NCBI GenBank assembly: GCA_016771945.1
Contig: QZLF01000001.1
Coordinates: 1,321,447-1,385,446 of the forward strand
Length of the DNA: 64,000 nucleotides
Direction of reading: 5' to 3'
Origin: Candidatus Leucobacter sulfamidivorax
Lineage (GTDB): Bacteria > Actinomycetota > Actinomycetes > Actinomycetales > Microbacteriaceae
Below the pieces are notes generated by a model. The model was given only the letters and a program-made list of their open reading frames with translations. It searched no databases and was not told the origin of the DNA. Position 1 is the first letter of the stretch; each line of letters starts with the position of its first letter. The position numbers and the translations under genes were made by a program. Shown piece after piece: positions 1 through 9,259 of the stretch.

Positions 1-207
1 GCTGCGCGGCGTGATCCCGAGCTCCTCGGAGAGGGCGCGCTGGGTGAGCGGCCCGCGGTGCTGCAGCACCCACAGCAGGTGCACCCGGCTCGGGGTGAGG
101 GCGGTGCCCGCGAAGGCGCGGCCCATGTCGCGCTGCAGCAGCTCGCCGATGGCGAGCAGGCGGTCCAGGATCGGATCGGGCGGGGGCGTCGTGCGCGCGG
201 TGACCAT
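1..207 (-). CDS. MarR-family transcriptional regulator (partial, 3' end outside window)
   Basis: Only the first 69 codons are inside the window. Reading from the ATG at 207 gives a helical start (DPILDRLLAIGELLQRDMGR) followed by a winged-helix segment (SRVHLLWVLQHRGPLTQRAL, then SEELGITPRS), the usual order of MarR dimerisation helix and DNA-reading helices. The ligand and targets cannot be told. A perfect palindrome lies 21 bases upstream of the start, so autoregulation is likely. Family call from the visible fold pattern; the C-terminal half is missing. Confidence 0.7.
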   Translation of the reverse strand, partial: MVTARTTPPPDPILDRLLAIGELLQRDMGRAFAGTALTPSRVHLLWVLQHRGPLTQRALSEELGITPRS

Positions 208-227
208 GATAGAGAGCCTAGCTCATT

Positions 228-242
228 GTTACATAATGTAAC
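228..242. promoter_or_regulatory. palindromic operator upstream of the MarR gene
   Basis: GTTACATAATGTAAC is a perfect 7-base inverted repeat around one central base, in an AT-rich island of otherwise very GC-rich DNA, between the MarR gene (start 207) and the forward membrane-protein gene (start 328). Size and symmetry suit a MarR dimer. It could control both directions. Function is inferred. Confidence 0.6.
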
Positions 243-327
243 TATTTTGGTTCTGGCGCTACTCCCGCCGTAGCCCGTCCCGGGTGATTAGCATGGCGAT
301 GTGGAGAGGCGTGCGCGGTGGGGCGCG

Positions 328-894
328 ATGAGCTGGGTCGGGGTGCTGCTCGCCATCGGCGCGGTGCAGCTGGTGCGGGCGCAGTGGTTCGACGGGGCGG
401 TCTTCCTCGGAGTCGCGGCACTGCTGGCGATCGACACGATCCGCCGACCGGCCGGCGACCGCGGCCTGAGCCGCTCGCTCGCGAGGCCCGACCGCCGGTG
501 GCTCTGGGGCGGAGCGGCGCTCGTCGGGGTGCTCGCCTGCCTGTCGCCGCGGCACTCCCCGCTCATGCAGCTGCTCGTCTGCGCGGTGGGCGTCGCGGCG
601 CTCGTGCTGGCCTGGCTGCGGGGGAGCGCGCCCGCCGCCCCCTGGTCGCCGGGCCTGCGCAGGCTCGGCTGGGCCTGGGGCACGATCGTGATCCTCGGCT
701 GCCTCTGGGAGCTCGCGCAGTTCATCGTCGGCCTGGTGCACCCGCAGGATCCCGCCTTCGCGCTGAGCAATCTCCTGGATCCGCTGCTCGCGAGCTGGCC
801 CGGGCGGGTCGTGTTCATCGCGCTCTGGGTCGCAGGGGGCTGCTTCCTCGTGCGGCGGGGACGGGTGCACGATCGCGGGCGGAGCCGGGCATGA
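328..894 (+). CDS. hypothetical integral membrane protein
   Basis: 188-residue protein dominated by hydrophobic segments (around residues 1-35, 50-90, 110-135 and 160-180), with arginine-rich connecting loops and an Arg-rich C-terminus (VRRGRVHDRGRSRA). No catalytic motif or family was recognised. The ATG at 328 was preferred; a GTG at 301 in the same frame would add nine residues (MERRARWGA), so the start is uncertain. Its stop overlaps the next gene in an ATGA, so the two are translationally coupled. Confidence 0.6.
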   Translation: MSWVGVLLAIGAVQLVRAQWFDGAVFLGVAALLAIDTIRRPAGDRGLSRSLARPDRRWLWGGAALVGVLACLSPRHSPLMQLLVCAVGVAALVLAWLRGSAPAAPWSPGLRRLGWAWGTIVILGCLWELAQFIVGLVHPQDPAFALSNLLDPLLASWPGRVVFIALWVAGGCFLVRRGRVHDRGRSRA

Positions 895-1103
895 TCCTCA
901 GCGTCGTCGTCTTCGCGGCGTGCGGGGTCGCGCTCGCGGTCGCCGCGATGCTCGTGCGCCGCACGGATCCCGAGGCCACCGTCACGAGCCTCTTTGACCG
1001 GATGATGGCGGATCGCACCGTGCGCGTCGCCGTGCTGCTCTGCTGGTGGTGGCTCGGCTGGCACTTCCTCGGCGGGCAGACCACCGAGGCGTCGCTGCCC
1101 TGA
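891..1103 (+). CDS. small membrane protein, DUF6186-like
   Basis: 70-residue protein with one N-terminal hydrophobic helix (ILSVVVFAACGVALAVAAML), an Arg-rich loop and a second helix ending in LCWWWLGWHFLGG. The WWWLGWHF tail is what I associate with the actinobacterial DUF6186 family; this is recalled, not searched. It overlaps the upstream membrane-protein gene by four bases (ATGA), so they probably form one transcript and perhaps a complex. No biochemical role can be assigned. Confidence 0.6.
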   Translation: MILSVVVFAACGVALAVAAMLVRRTDPEATVTSLFDRMMADRTVRVAVLLCWWWLGWHFLGGQTTEASLP

Positions 1104-1123
1104 GCGTTCGATAGGGTCGAGGC

Positions 1124-1774
1124 ATGTCTCCCTCAGGCCGTTACTCGCATCTCTGGGACCGGCTGCGCGCGGAGAATCCCGAGCACTCGGCCCGCTACGC
1201 GCGGCGCTGGCGCGATCTCGCGGCCGAGGGCATGGACCTGGACGGCGAGGCCCGTTTCGTGGGCGCGCTCGTCGCGCCCGGCTCCTCCGTGCTCGACGCG
1301 GGATGCGGCCAGGGGCGCGTCGGAGGCTACCTCGCGGCCCGGGGCTACGCCGTCGCCGGCGTCGACCTCGACGAGTACCTCATCGCGGAGGCCTCCCGCA
1401 GCTTCCCCGAGGCCGAGTGGCGGGTGGGCGACCTCGCGACCTTCGACTTCTCCTCGCTCGCGGCGGCCTCGGCAGAGCCGGAGTCCGGCGGATCGGCCGG
1501 CTTCGACGCCATCGTGTCCGCGGGTAACGTGCTGACGTTCGTGGATCCCTCGGCGCGGAGGCCGGCGCTCGCGGGTCTGGCCGGGGCGCTCGGCGCGCGG
1601 GGCAGACTGGTCACCGGCTTCGGCGCGGGCCGCGGCTACTCGTTCGAGGAGTACGCGGACGATCTCGCGGCCTCGGGGCTCGCGATCCTCCACCGCTTCT
1701 CGAGCTGGGATCTGCGCGGCTTCGACGCCGGCTCGGACTTCCTCGTGTGCGTTTCGGAGCGCGTCTCGGCCTAG
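1124..1774 (+). CDS. class I SAM-dependent methyltransferase
   Basis: 216 residues with a Rossmann methyltransferase core: motif I VLDAGCGQGRVGGYL (about residues 57-71), the acidic strand-2 end AGVDLDEY, the motif II region WRVGDLATFDF, and a motif III-like stretch FDAIVSAGNVLTFV. The substrate cannot be read from the sequence. A TAGGGT hexamer sits eight bases before the ATG, so the mRNA may be leaderless or nearly so. It stands alone in front of uvrB. Confidence 0.8.
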   Translation: MSPSGRYSHLWDRLRAENPEHSARYARRWRDLAAEGMDLDGEARFVGALVAPGSSVLDAGCGQGRVGGYLAARGYAVAGVDLDEYLIAEASRSFPEAEWRVGDLATFDFSSLAAASAEPESGGSAGFDAIVSAGNVLTFVDPSARRPALAGLAGALGARGRLVTGFGAGRGYSFEEYADDLAASGLAILHRFSSWDLRGFDAGSDFLVCVSERVSA

Positions 1775-1825
1775 TCCCGCGGGCGAGCACCCGGGTTGTC
1801 AGTGGCTCGGAGTAGCCTCGTCGGT

Positions 1826-3916
<2,091 letters not shown>

Positions 3917-3924
3917 GCGGTCCG

Positions 3925-4722
3925 ATGTACAGCGAGGTCGAGCTGCCCGGGGTGGGGACGCTCTGGAGGTCGGGGACGCCGGCCGATCTGCGGGGCGAAC
4001 CACAGGGCGAATCGCGGGGTGAGCCGCAGGACGGACCAGAGGATAGAGTGCGGCGGCACGTCGTCGCGGCGGACGGTTGCGCGGACATTATCCTGATCGA
4101 CGGGGAGCTCGCCGTCGCGGGCCCCTCCACGCGCTGGCTGCTCGGACGGGACGGCCGCGAGGGGCCGGTCGTCGGCCTGCGCTTCGCTCCAGGACTCGCG
4201 GGTGCCGCGCTCGCCCTCGATGCCGCGGATCTGCGGGATCTCGCCGTTCCGGCCCGGGACGCGCTGCCGGGGCCGGCGGTCGACCGAGGCATCCGGGCCC
4301 TGCGGCTCTTCGCGGCGCCCGACGATGGCCCCCGGAGAGGCGCGTCCCTCGCCGCCGAGTACCTGGCGCGAGGCGGCGAGTTCAGGCGCGCGCTCGAACT
4401 CGACATCGGCGAGGGGCAGGTCCGATGGGCATCTCGGCTGCGCGGGGCCGTGCGCACCGGCGAGACGCCGGCGGGGCTCGCTGCGAGCCTCGACCTCTCC
4501 GATCGGCAGCTGCGCAGGCGCATGCTGCAGAGCTTCGGCTACGGCTTCACGACGCTCAGACGACTGTCACGGGCGCATCGGGCGAAATCGCTGCTCCGCG
4601 ACGGTCTCGCCCCCGCGCTCGCGGCCCACGAGGCCGGCTACGCCGATCAGGCGCATCTGACGCGGGAGTTCCGCAGGATCGCGGGACGCACCCCGGGTCA
4701 GCTCGCGGGCAGCGGGGCGTAG
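3925..4722 (+). CDS. AraC-family transcriptional regulator
   Basis: 265 residues. The C-terminal third is an AraC/XylS double helix-turn-helix: ETPAGLAASLDLSDRQLRRRMLQSFGYGFTTLRRLSRAHRAKSLL, then LAAHEAGYADQAHLTREFRRIAGRTPGQL. The N-terminal part (CADIILIDGELAVAGPSTRW) resembles the DUF6597-type sensory domain common in these regulators. It begins eight bases after uvrB and its 3' end overlaps the convergent VOC gene by 25 bases, a common AraC/VOC neighbour arrangement. The effector is unknown. Confidence 0.85.
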   Translation: MYSEVELPGVGTLWRSGTPADLRGEPQGESRGEPQDGPEDRVRRHVVAADGCADIILIDGELAVAGPSTRWLLGRDGREGPVVGLRFAPGLAGAALALDAADLRDLAVPARDALPGPAVDRGIRALRLFAAPDDGPRRGASLAAEYLARGGEFRRALELDIGEGQVRWASRLRGAVRTGETPAGLAASLDLSDRQLRRRMLQSFGYGFTTLRRLSRAHRAKSLLRDGLAPALAAHEAGYADQAHLTREFRRIAGRTPGQLAGSGA

Positions 4723-5099
4723 AGGTCGATCGAGTTGCCGTCGGGGTCGAGCACGGTCGAGTAGCGTTGCCCCCAAGGGGCATCCCACGGGGCCGTGTGC
4801 GCCGCCGAGGGGTACGTCGCGACGAGTTCCGTGTACACCCGGTCGACCTCTTCGGGGGAGTCGGCCCGGAAGGCGAAGCCGATCCGGTTCTCCCCGTCGG
4901 GGAGCTCGAAATCGGGCAGGAAGCCGCGCACCGTGGACACGGGGTCCCACGCCAAGGTCATGCCGCCGGGGAGCGAGGCCTCGACGTGGGCCGCATCGTC
5001 CTGCCCCGCGGGGATGTCGAGGCCGAGCGAGCGGTAGAACGCGAGCGACGAGGCCAGATCGCCGGTGACGATGCCGATGAAATCGAATGAGAGTGCCAT
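4698..5099 (-). CDS. VOC family protein (glyoxalase/bleomycin resistance fold)
   Basis: 133 residues forming one vicinal-oxygen-chelate unit of two beta-alpha-beta-beta-beta modules: FDFIGIVTGDLASSLAFYRSLGLDIPAG at the N-terminus and the closing strand YSTVLDPDGNSIDLYAPL. The first metal-ligand position is not a clear His, so it may bind rather than turn over a substrate. It converges on and overlaps the AraC regulator. Confidence 0.85.
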   Translation of the reverse strand: MALSFDFIGIVTGDLASSLAFYRSLGLDIPAGQDDAAHVEASLPGGMTLAWDPVSTVRGFLPDFELPDGENRIGFAFRADSPEEVDRVYTELVATYPSAAHTAPWDAPWGQRYSTVLDPDGNSIDLYAPLPAS

Positions 5100-5263
5100 G
5101 CGCCCACCCTACGGGGATGCTGCGCACCGCGCTTGAACGAAACGGACGCCTTCTCGATCGGATTCGCCGCCCACAGGCGCCCGAAGGCTGAGAGCATCCT
5201 GACCTCTTCACAGATCCGGGTTTCCGGCGATACGGCTTTCGCATCGGCACGCAGAGTGGAGGC

Positions 5264-6115
5264 ATGACCGCATCGCCATCGCCGCATTCTCACCTTGCTC
5301 CGCTCGCTTCGGCGAGCATCAGTGACGGGTGCTTCTTCGAAGCCACCGACCATCTCGCCAAGCATTTCCATCGACGGAGCGAAGGCGGGGACCTGCGCAC
5401 CGACGAGGGCATGCCCGAGATGCTCTATCACTGGTTCCGACACGCGTCGTCCCGGGTACCGGATCTCAGGGTCTGGGACGTCGGCTGCCAGATCCTGGAG
5501 TTCTTCGACCCGGAGTTCGGCCTGTATCTGCCGGACGAGTGGGGCTTCGACGCGCGCCATCGTATCCTCGGCCTGAATGACGCGCTCAGATCCCGGGACG
5601 AATGGGATGCGGCGATACGCGCCGCATGGGAATGGCCGAGTCGCGACTCGGTACGGGCGCTCGCCTGCTGCGCGGCCCGGATGATCGGGGTCGACGCTTA
5701 TCCGGCTGTCTGGGGCTACCTCGAGTCGCACCCGGAAGACTGGTGGGTCTGGCATTTGATCGCCCCCGACATCGATGCGACGAGGCTGCCCGCGTATCTC
5801 GAGCTGGCTCGCCTGACGCTCGCCACCGAGCATCACGCCTCCATGCGCTGTCAGGACTCGGGCGGCCTCAGCGATTTCGGCCTGCTCGTGTGGGAGCTGC
5901 TGCATCTCCTGCAGCGATTCCCCGGCGAGGGGTTCGACGTCATCGAGTACGCCGTTCGTTCGCAGGACCGACTGCTTCCCGTGATCGCCTTGGAGACTCT
6001 TGCGATGCGCGCGCCCCGGGAGTCGATGCCGGAGGGCCTGCGCTCCTTGCTGCAGGAGATGCGGGAGGAGGAGCGCGGCGATCACGAGAGCAGGTTGCTC
6101 GACGCGCTTCTGTGA
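5264..6115 (+). CDS. hypothetical protein
   Basis: 283 residues, no recognised family. It is largely alpha-helical, with many Trp and aromatic residues (LESHPEDWWVWHLIAPDIDA; LYLPDEWGFDARHRIL) and a run of helix pairs in the second half (LPAYLELARLTLATEHH; LLVWELLHLLQRFPGEGFDVIEYAVRS; LPVIALETLAMRAP), which could be a short HEAT-like solenoid. No signal peptide or membrane segment. Start ATG 5264 follows a GGAGGC. The codon pattern looks coding, but the role is unknown. Confidence 0.6.
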   Translation: MTASPSPHSHLAPLASASISDGCFFEATDHLAKHFHRRSEGGDLRTDEGMPEMLYHWFRHASSRVPDLRVWDVGCQILEFFDPEFGLYLPDEWGFDARHRILGLNDALRSRDEWDAAIRAAWEWPSRDSVRALACCAARMIGVDAYPAVWGYLESHPEDWWVWHLIAPDIDATRLPAYLELARLTLATEHHASMRCQDSGGLSDFGLLVWELLHLLQRFPGEGFDVIEYAVRSQDRLLPVIALETLAMRAPRESMPEGLRSLLQEMREEERGDHESRLLDALL

Positions 6116-6121
6116 TCGACG

Positions 6122-6240
6122 CGCAGCCCGAGACCCGAGAACCGCAGCCCGAAGCACATGGGTCAGGAGTCGGTGAACCAGGAGTCAGTGAACAGAGAGC
6201 TAGGGGGCAGGGAGCTAGGGAGCAGGGGGGGGCAGAAACG
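6122..6240. repeat. short imperfect tandem repeats with a G8 tract
   Basis: Between the hypothetical gene and the 3' end of the HNH gene. Two adjacent 15-base copies CAGGAGTC(G/A)GTGAAC occupy 6164-6178 and 6179-6193, followed by two related units containing GAGCTAGGG (6194-6210, 6211-6225) and a run of eight G (6225-6232). GCAGCCCGA also occurs twice at 6124-6152. No reading frame is evident across it. It looks like simple-sequence expansion, not CRISPR. Confidence 0.7.
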
Positions 6241-6244
6241 ATCG

Positions 6245-7721
6245 CTACGCCGCCCGGGGTTCGGCCACGGGTCGTTCGGAGCTCTCCGAAGCGAGCGTGC
6301 CGCCCGCGGGAGCGAACATCACCCGCGATACCGGGCGATCCTTCAGGCGTCTCCCGAGTGCGCTCGTCCACTCGATGACGCCCTCGGCGTCCTGCCGCAT
6401 GCCGATCCCCGTTCGGTGCTTCATCGTGTGATGTCGTTTGCAGAGGAACGAGAGATTCCGGGACGATGTCTCGCCGCCCTGTGCTGCGTCAACCGTGTGG
6501 TCGGCGTCGCTCCTGAACGGCACGATCGTGCAACCGGGATATCGGCAGTGCTGGTCGCGCGCCCGCAGGAAGCGCCGAATCTCCTCCGAGGGCCGGTAGC
6601 GATCGACGGCGAGCACGGCGCCGGTCTCCGCGTCCACTCTGACGCGATCCCAGCCGGCCGTGAGCTGCGCCAGGATCCGTGCGGTCTCCGCATCGATCGC
6701 ACCGTGACCGGCGAGCGTCGCCGTGCCGCGCGACGCGGCCGTGTGCGAGGCGTTGGCGCGCAGGGCGTCGGCACGCGTGTCCGAACCCCCGGAAGAGACC
6801 GTATTCCCGGAAGAGACCGTATCCCCCGAAGAGGCCGCGCCGAGCAGCGCATCGACGGGGATCGTGACCTGCACTCGCGCGTCGAGGCGCCCGAGCCCGA
6901 CGGCCCCGCGCTCCGCCCAGGAGCTCGACGGCTCGCCGTTCAACAGCAGGTCCACCAGCTGATCGGCCCGTGCCTGATCGACGGTGCGGGGCTGCGGCAC
7001 CGACGTGCTCAGAGGGTCCGCGAGTGCCCGATCCCGCTCCGCGCGCTCAGCGGCGCAGACGACATGCGCCTGGCGTGACAGCCGGTCGTGGATCGCAAAG
7101 GCCGACACGGCGTCCATCACCGCGCGCAGCTCCGCCATCCCGTCCCCGAGCTCGGCGATCCAGACCCGGCGCTCCGCGCGAGCCTCCGCATGCCGCTTCT
7201 CCATGGTGCGGGCCGCGTGCTTCTCGGCGAGGATCGTCGCGAGGCGCCGCGCTCGGTTCGGCGTCTCGGACTCGGCGACCGGCAGCACCTCGGCGGCGTA
7301 CGCGGCCCGCGCCTCCGGCCGGTCGATGATGGCGCCGGCCTCGACGATGCCCGTGGTGTGGGCGAGACCGATGCGACCGGCCGAGAGCGCCGCATGAGCC
7401 TCCGGGTAGTCGTTGCAGAGACGGGCCGCGCGGTCGATCAGGCGCTCGGCGCTGCGATCCGCGATGCCGAGCGCGAAGCCGATCTCAGCGGCTGCGGCGC
7501 GGTGGACGAGCTCGGCGCCGGCGCCCGATGCCGCGACCCGCTCCACCTCGAGCGAGGTCGCTCGCCTCGCCTCTGCGAGCAGAGCCGCCTTCCGCGCCTC
7601 CAGCCGCCGAATATCCCGCTCGACCTCGACCAGCTCGGCCGCGACGCGTTCCAGCAGTCGGCGCGGGGCGGTGCCCGCGGCGAAGGCGCTGCCGGAAGGA
7701 GAAGGGGGCGCTGGTGATCAT
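6245..7721 (-). pseudogene. DUF222/HNH endonuclease (13E12-type), frameshifted near its 5' end
   Basis: The continuous part (from GTG 7546) encodes a DUF222 helical domain (about residues 1-170) and a C-terminal HNH nuclease: RRFLRARDQHCRYPGCTI, then SDADHTVDAAQGG and NLSFLCKRHHTMKH, with Cys, Asp-His and His residues of the HNH/zinc site present. Upstream of 7546 the same frame still encodes family-like helix (LLERVAAELVEVERDIRRLE) but has no start before a stop at 7718-7720. An ATG at 7721 is in the neighbouring frame; removing one base from the G5 run at 7704-7708 joins them (MITSAPSPSGSAF...). Total length is 3n+1. Either an indel error or a real 5' frameshift; translation from GTG 7546 is also possible. 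Members of this family are mobile and multicopy in actinobacteria. Confidence 0.8.
6788..6834 (-). repeat. 18-base tandem repeat inside the HNH gene
   Basis: Two 18-base units (CCCGGAAGAGACCGTATT at 6788-6805 and a copy differing at the last base at 6806-6823) followed by a partial third. On the coding strand they specify a repeated SSG(D/N)TV hexapeptide in the linker between the DUF222 and HNH domains. Unit length is a multiple of three, so copy-number change keeps the frame. Confidence 0.75.
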
Positions 7722-7796
7722 GGGATCAGTGTGGGCCGGACCACCGACAATCACGGATCGAGCGGCTCCGCGGTCCCGATGCCGAGCTATGCGGCG

Positions 7797-8483
7797 CTAC
7801 AACAGCACGTAGCCGTAGCGCTCCGCGATCGCGTCGATCACCGGGGTGAGCTCCTCCCGGTCGAGCCTGAGCAGCGCGAGCGGGTGCCGCGGAAGCGCGC
7901 TCTCGGCGGGCGCCCACAGCGCCGCGACGCGCGCCGTCGGCACGATCGAGGAGGCCGCGACGACCCCATCGAGCTCGGGGTAGGCGGCGCGGATCGCCCG
8001 AGCCCACGAGCGCGCCCGGGAGCGCTCGCCCGAGGCGATGGCGGCATTGCCCCCGGCCACGGTGATCCAGTCGCTGTCGCTCAGATCGAGGAGCCGCAGC
8101 GTACGCGTGATCTCGAAGGCCGCGAGCGTCGGAGCTCCCGCGACGCGCCGGATGATGCGGTGCTGCTGGAACACCTCGAGCAGGCACGCGGCGAAGGCGG
8201 AGTCGAGAACGGGGCCGGGGGCGGACTCGGCGGCGGCCCGGCTCTCGACCACCGTGTACAGCACCCCGCGCCCGGGATGCTCGCCCACGGGCTCGGGGTG
8301 GGGGTCGAAGCGCGCGTCGAGCGGCCCGAACTCCCGGAACTCGAACCACTCGGTCGCGTGCGCGCCGCCCGCCCGGAAGATGCGGAACAGCGCGGTGCCG
8401 GCCGGGACCTCCCGCACCCAGCGCGGATCCGCCGAGAGATCGGGGAAGCGCTCGGGTTCGGGCGCGGGCAGGTACTCGCTCAT
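7797..8483 (-). CDS. RES-domain toxin (putative NAD+-degrading)
   Basis: 228 residues matching the RES family: an Arg-led first block (GTALFRIFRAGG), RFDPHPEPVG, VLYTVVES, AACLLEVFQQHRII carrying the conserved Glu, LRLLDLSDSDW, ARSWARAIRAAYPELDGVVA, and a following Ser-containing block (ASSIVPT). The R/Y/E/S positions thought to form the catalytic pocket are recognisable. Characterised RES toxins (MbcT, ParT, Res) cleave or phosphorolyse NAD+ or modify a host enzyme. The presumed antitoxin gene ends 13 bases upstream, the usual antitoxin-first order. Confidence 0.85.
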   Translation of the reverse strand: MSEYLPAPEPERFPDLSADPRWVREVPAGTALFRIFRAGGAHATEWFEFREFGPLDARFDPHPEPVGEHPGRGVLYTVVESRAAAESAPGPVLDSAFAACLLEVFQQHRIIRRVAGAPTLAAFEITRTLRLLDLSDSDWITVAGGNAAIASGERSRARSWARAIRAAYPELDGVVAASSIVPTARVAALWAPAESALPRHPLALLRLDREELTPVIDAIAERYGYVLL

Positions 8484-8496
8484 CGGGCGGACCCGT

Positions 8497-9135
8497 TCAC
8501 GGCAGGCGGTTCAGCGCGTCGTCCACGGCCGCGGCGGCCGCGCCGGGATCGCCGCCCTGCGCGAGCCATTCGAAGGGCGCGAGCTGCTCGCCGTCGACGA
8601 GCAGCCGCGGCGCGGGGGAGGTGAGCACCCGCTCGGCGAGCAGGAGCGGGGTGCCGGACGGGATCGTCTGCGCGACGGTGGACCACCCGCGCGGCTCGCG
8701 CCCATCGGGGAACTGGAAGGAGGGGAGGTGCCAGCCGTCGCTGCGGCGCTGCGCAAGCAGGGTGCCGGCCGCGCAGCGCTGGCGCACGCGCGCCGCCGTC
8801 ACGCCGAGGATCGCGGCGGCCTCGGAGACCGTGCACGAGTCGTCCTCGGCCTGCCGCTCCCAGAGCCGCCCCTGCAGGGTCGCCACCGGGGCGGAGGTCC
8901 CGAGCAGCGCCGCCTCGTCGACGCCCGCCCGAGTGAGCGCCTCGAGCTCCGTCCCGGTGAGGCCGCGGGTGTCGACGCGCCGATGCGCGACGATCTCCGC
9001 GAGCATCTCCTCCGCGATGTCGAGGCGATCCCCGTCGAGCTGGGTGACGAGCGCGATCACCCGGTCCCGGGCCGCGCGATCCTGCGCCGGGGAATGACTC
9101 CGCGGAGCGGCCTGGGGGAGGTGCGCGATCGACAT
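8497..9135 (-). CDS. putative DNA-binding antitoxin of the RES module
   Basis: 212 residues. The middle holds a helix-turn-helix (CTVSEAAAILGVTAARVRQRCAAG, about residues 99-122) followed by a wing-like stretch (LLAQRRSDGWHLPSFQF), resembling MerR/excisionase-type folds. The C-terminal segment (LAPFEWLAQGGDPGAAAAAVDDALNRL) ends in a GDP-containing helix, reminiscent of the toxin-binding tails of RES antitoxins. Family membership is not certain; the role is inferred from position. ATG 9135 has AAAGGA upstream, and an inverted repeat covers its promoter, fitting autorepression. Confidence 0.7.
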   Translation of the reverse strand: MSIAHLPQAAPRSHSPAQDRAARDRVIALVTQLDGDRLDIAEEMLAEIVAHRRVDTRGLTGTELEALTRAGVDEAALLGTSAPVATLQGRLWERQAEDDSCTVSEAAAILGVTAARVRQRCAAGTLLAQRRSDGWHLPSFQFPDGREPRGWSTVAQTIPSGTPLLLAERVLTSPAPRLLVDGEQLAPFEWLAQGGDPGAAAAAVDDALNRLP

Positions 9136-9144
9136 CTCGATATC

Positions 9145-9177
9145 CTTTCGTCTCCTTTTGTCAATAGTATACGAAAG
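9145..9177 (-). promoter_or_regulatory. antitoxin promoter with inverted-repeat operator
   Basis: On the reverse strand a good -10 (TATACT, forward 9166-9171) is flanked by the perfect inverted repeat CTTTCGT (9145-9151) and ACGAAAG (9171-9177). This is the position expected for an autoregulatory site of the antitoxin gene starting at 9135. The -35 is weak. Operator function is inferred. Confidence 0.55.
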
Positions 9178-9213
9178 TCAGCGAATCCGCAGTGCGCCGA
9201 GGGCGAAATCCAT

Positions 9214-9229
9214 TCGAAGATGTGTTCGA
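9214..9229. promoter_or_regulatory. LexA (SOS) box upstream of uvrA
   Basis: TCGAAGATGTGTTCGA differs at one position from the actinobacterial/Gram-positive SOS consensus TCGAAC-N4-GTTCGA. It overlaps the candidate uvrA -35 hexamer (TTCGAT, 9225-9230), so LexA bound here would block transcription. The divergent RES antitoxin promoter is about 40 bases away. Confidence 0.8.
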
Positions 9230-9253
9230 TTCGGGCTCCGAGCCGGATAGACT
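9225..9253 (+). promoter_or_regulatory. uvrA promoter, probably leaderless
   Basis: TTCGAT (9225-9230), a 17-base spacer and TAGACT (9248-9253). The uvrA GTG at 9260 is seven bases after the -10, so transcription would start at the start codon. No Shine-Dalgarno is visible before 9260, which agrees. Confidence 0.65.
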
Positions 9254-9259
9254 GGACCG

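Noticed and set aside
1775-1825. SOS box upstream of uvrB
   Set aside because: No sequence close to TCGAAC-N4-GTTCGA was found before the uvrB start.
6164-6232. Short repeats considered as a CRISPR array
   Set aside because: Units are adjacent, only two copies each, no spacers and no cas genes.
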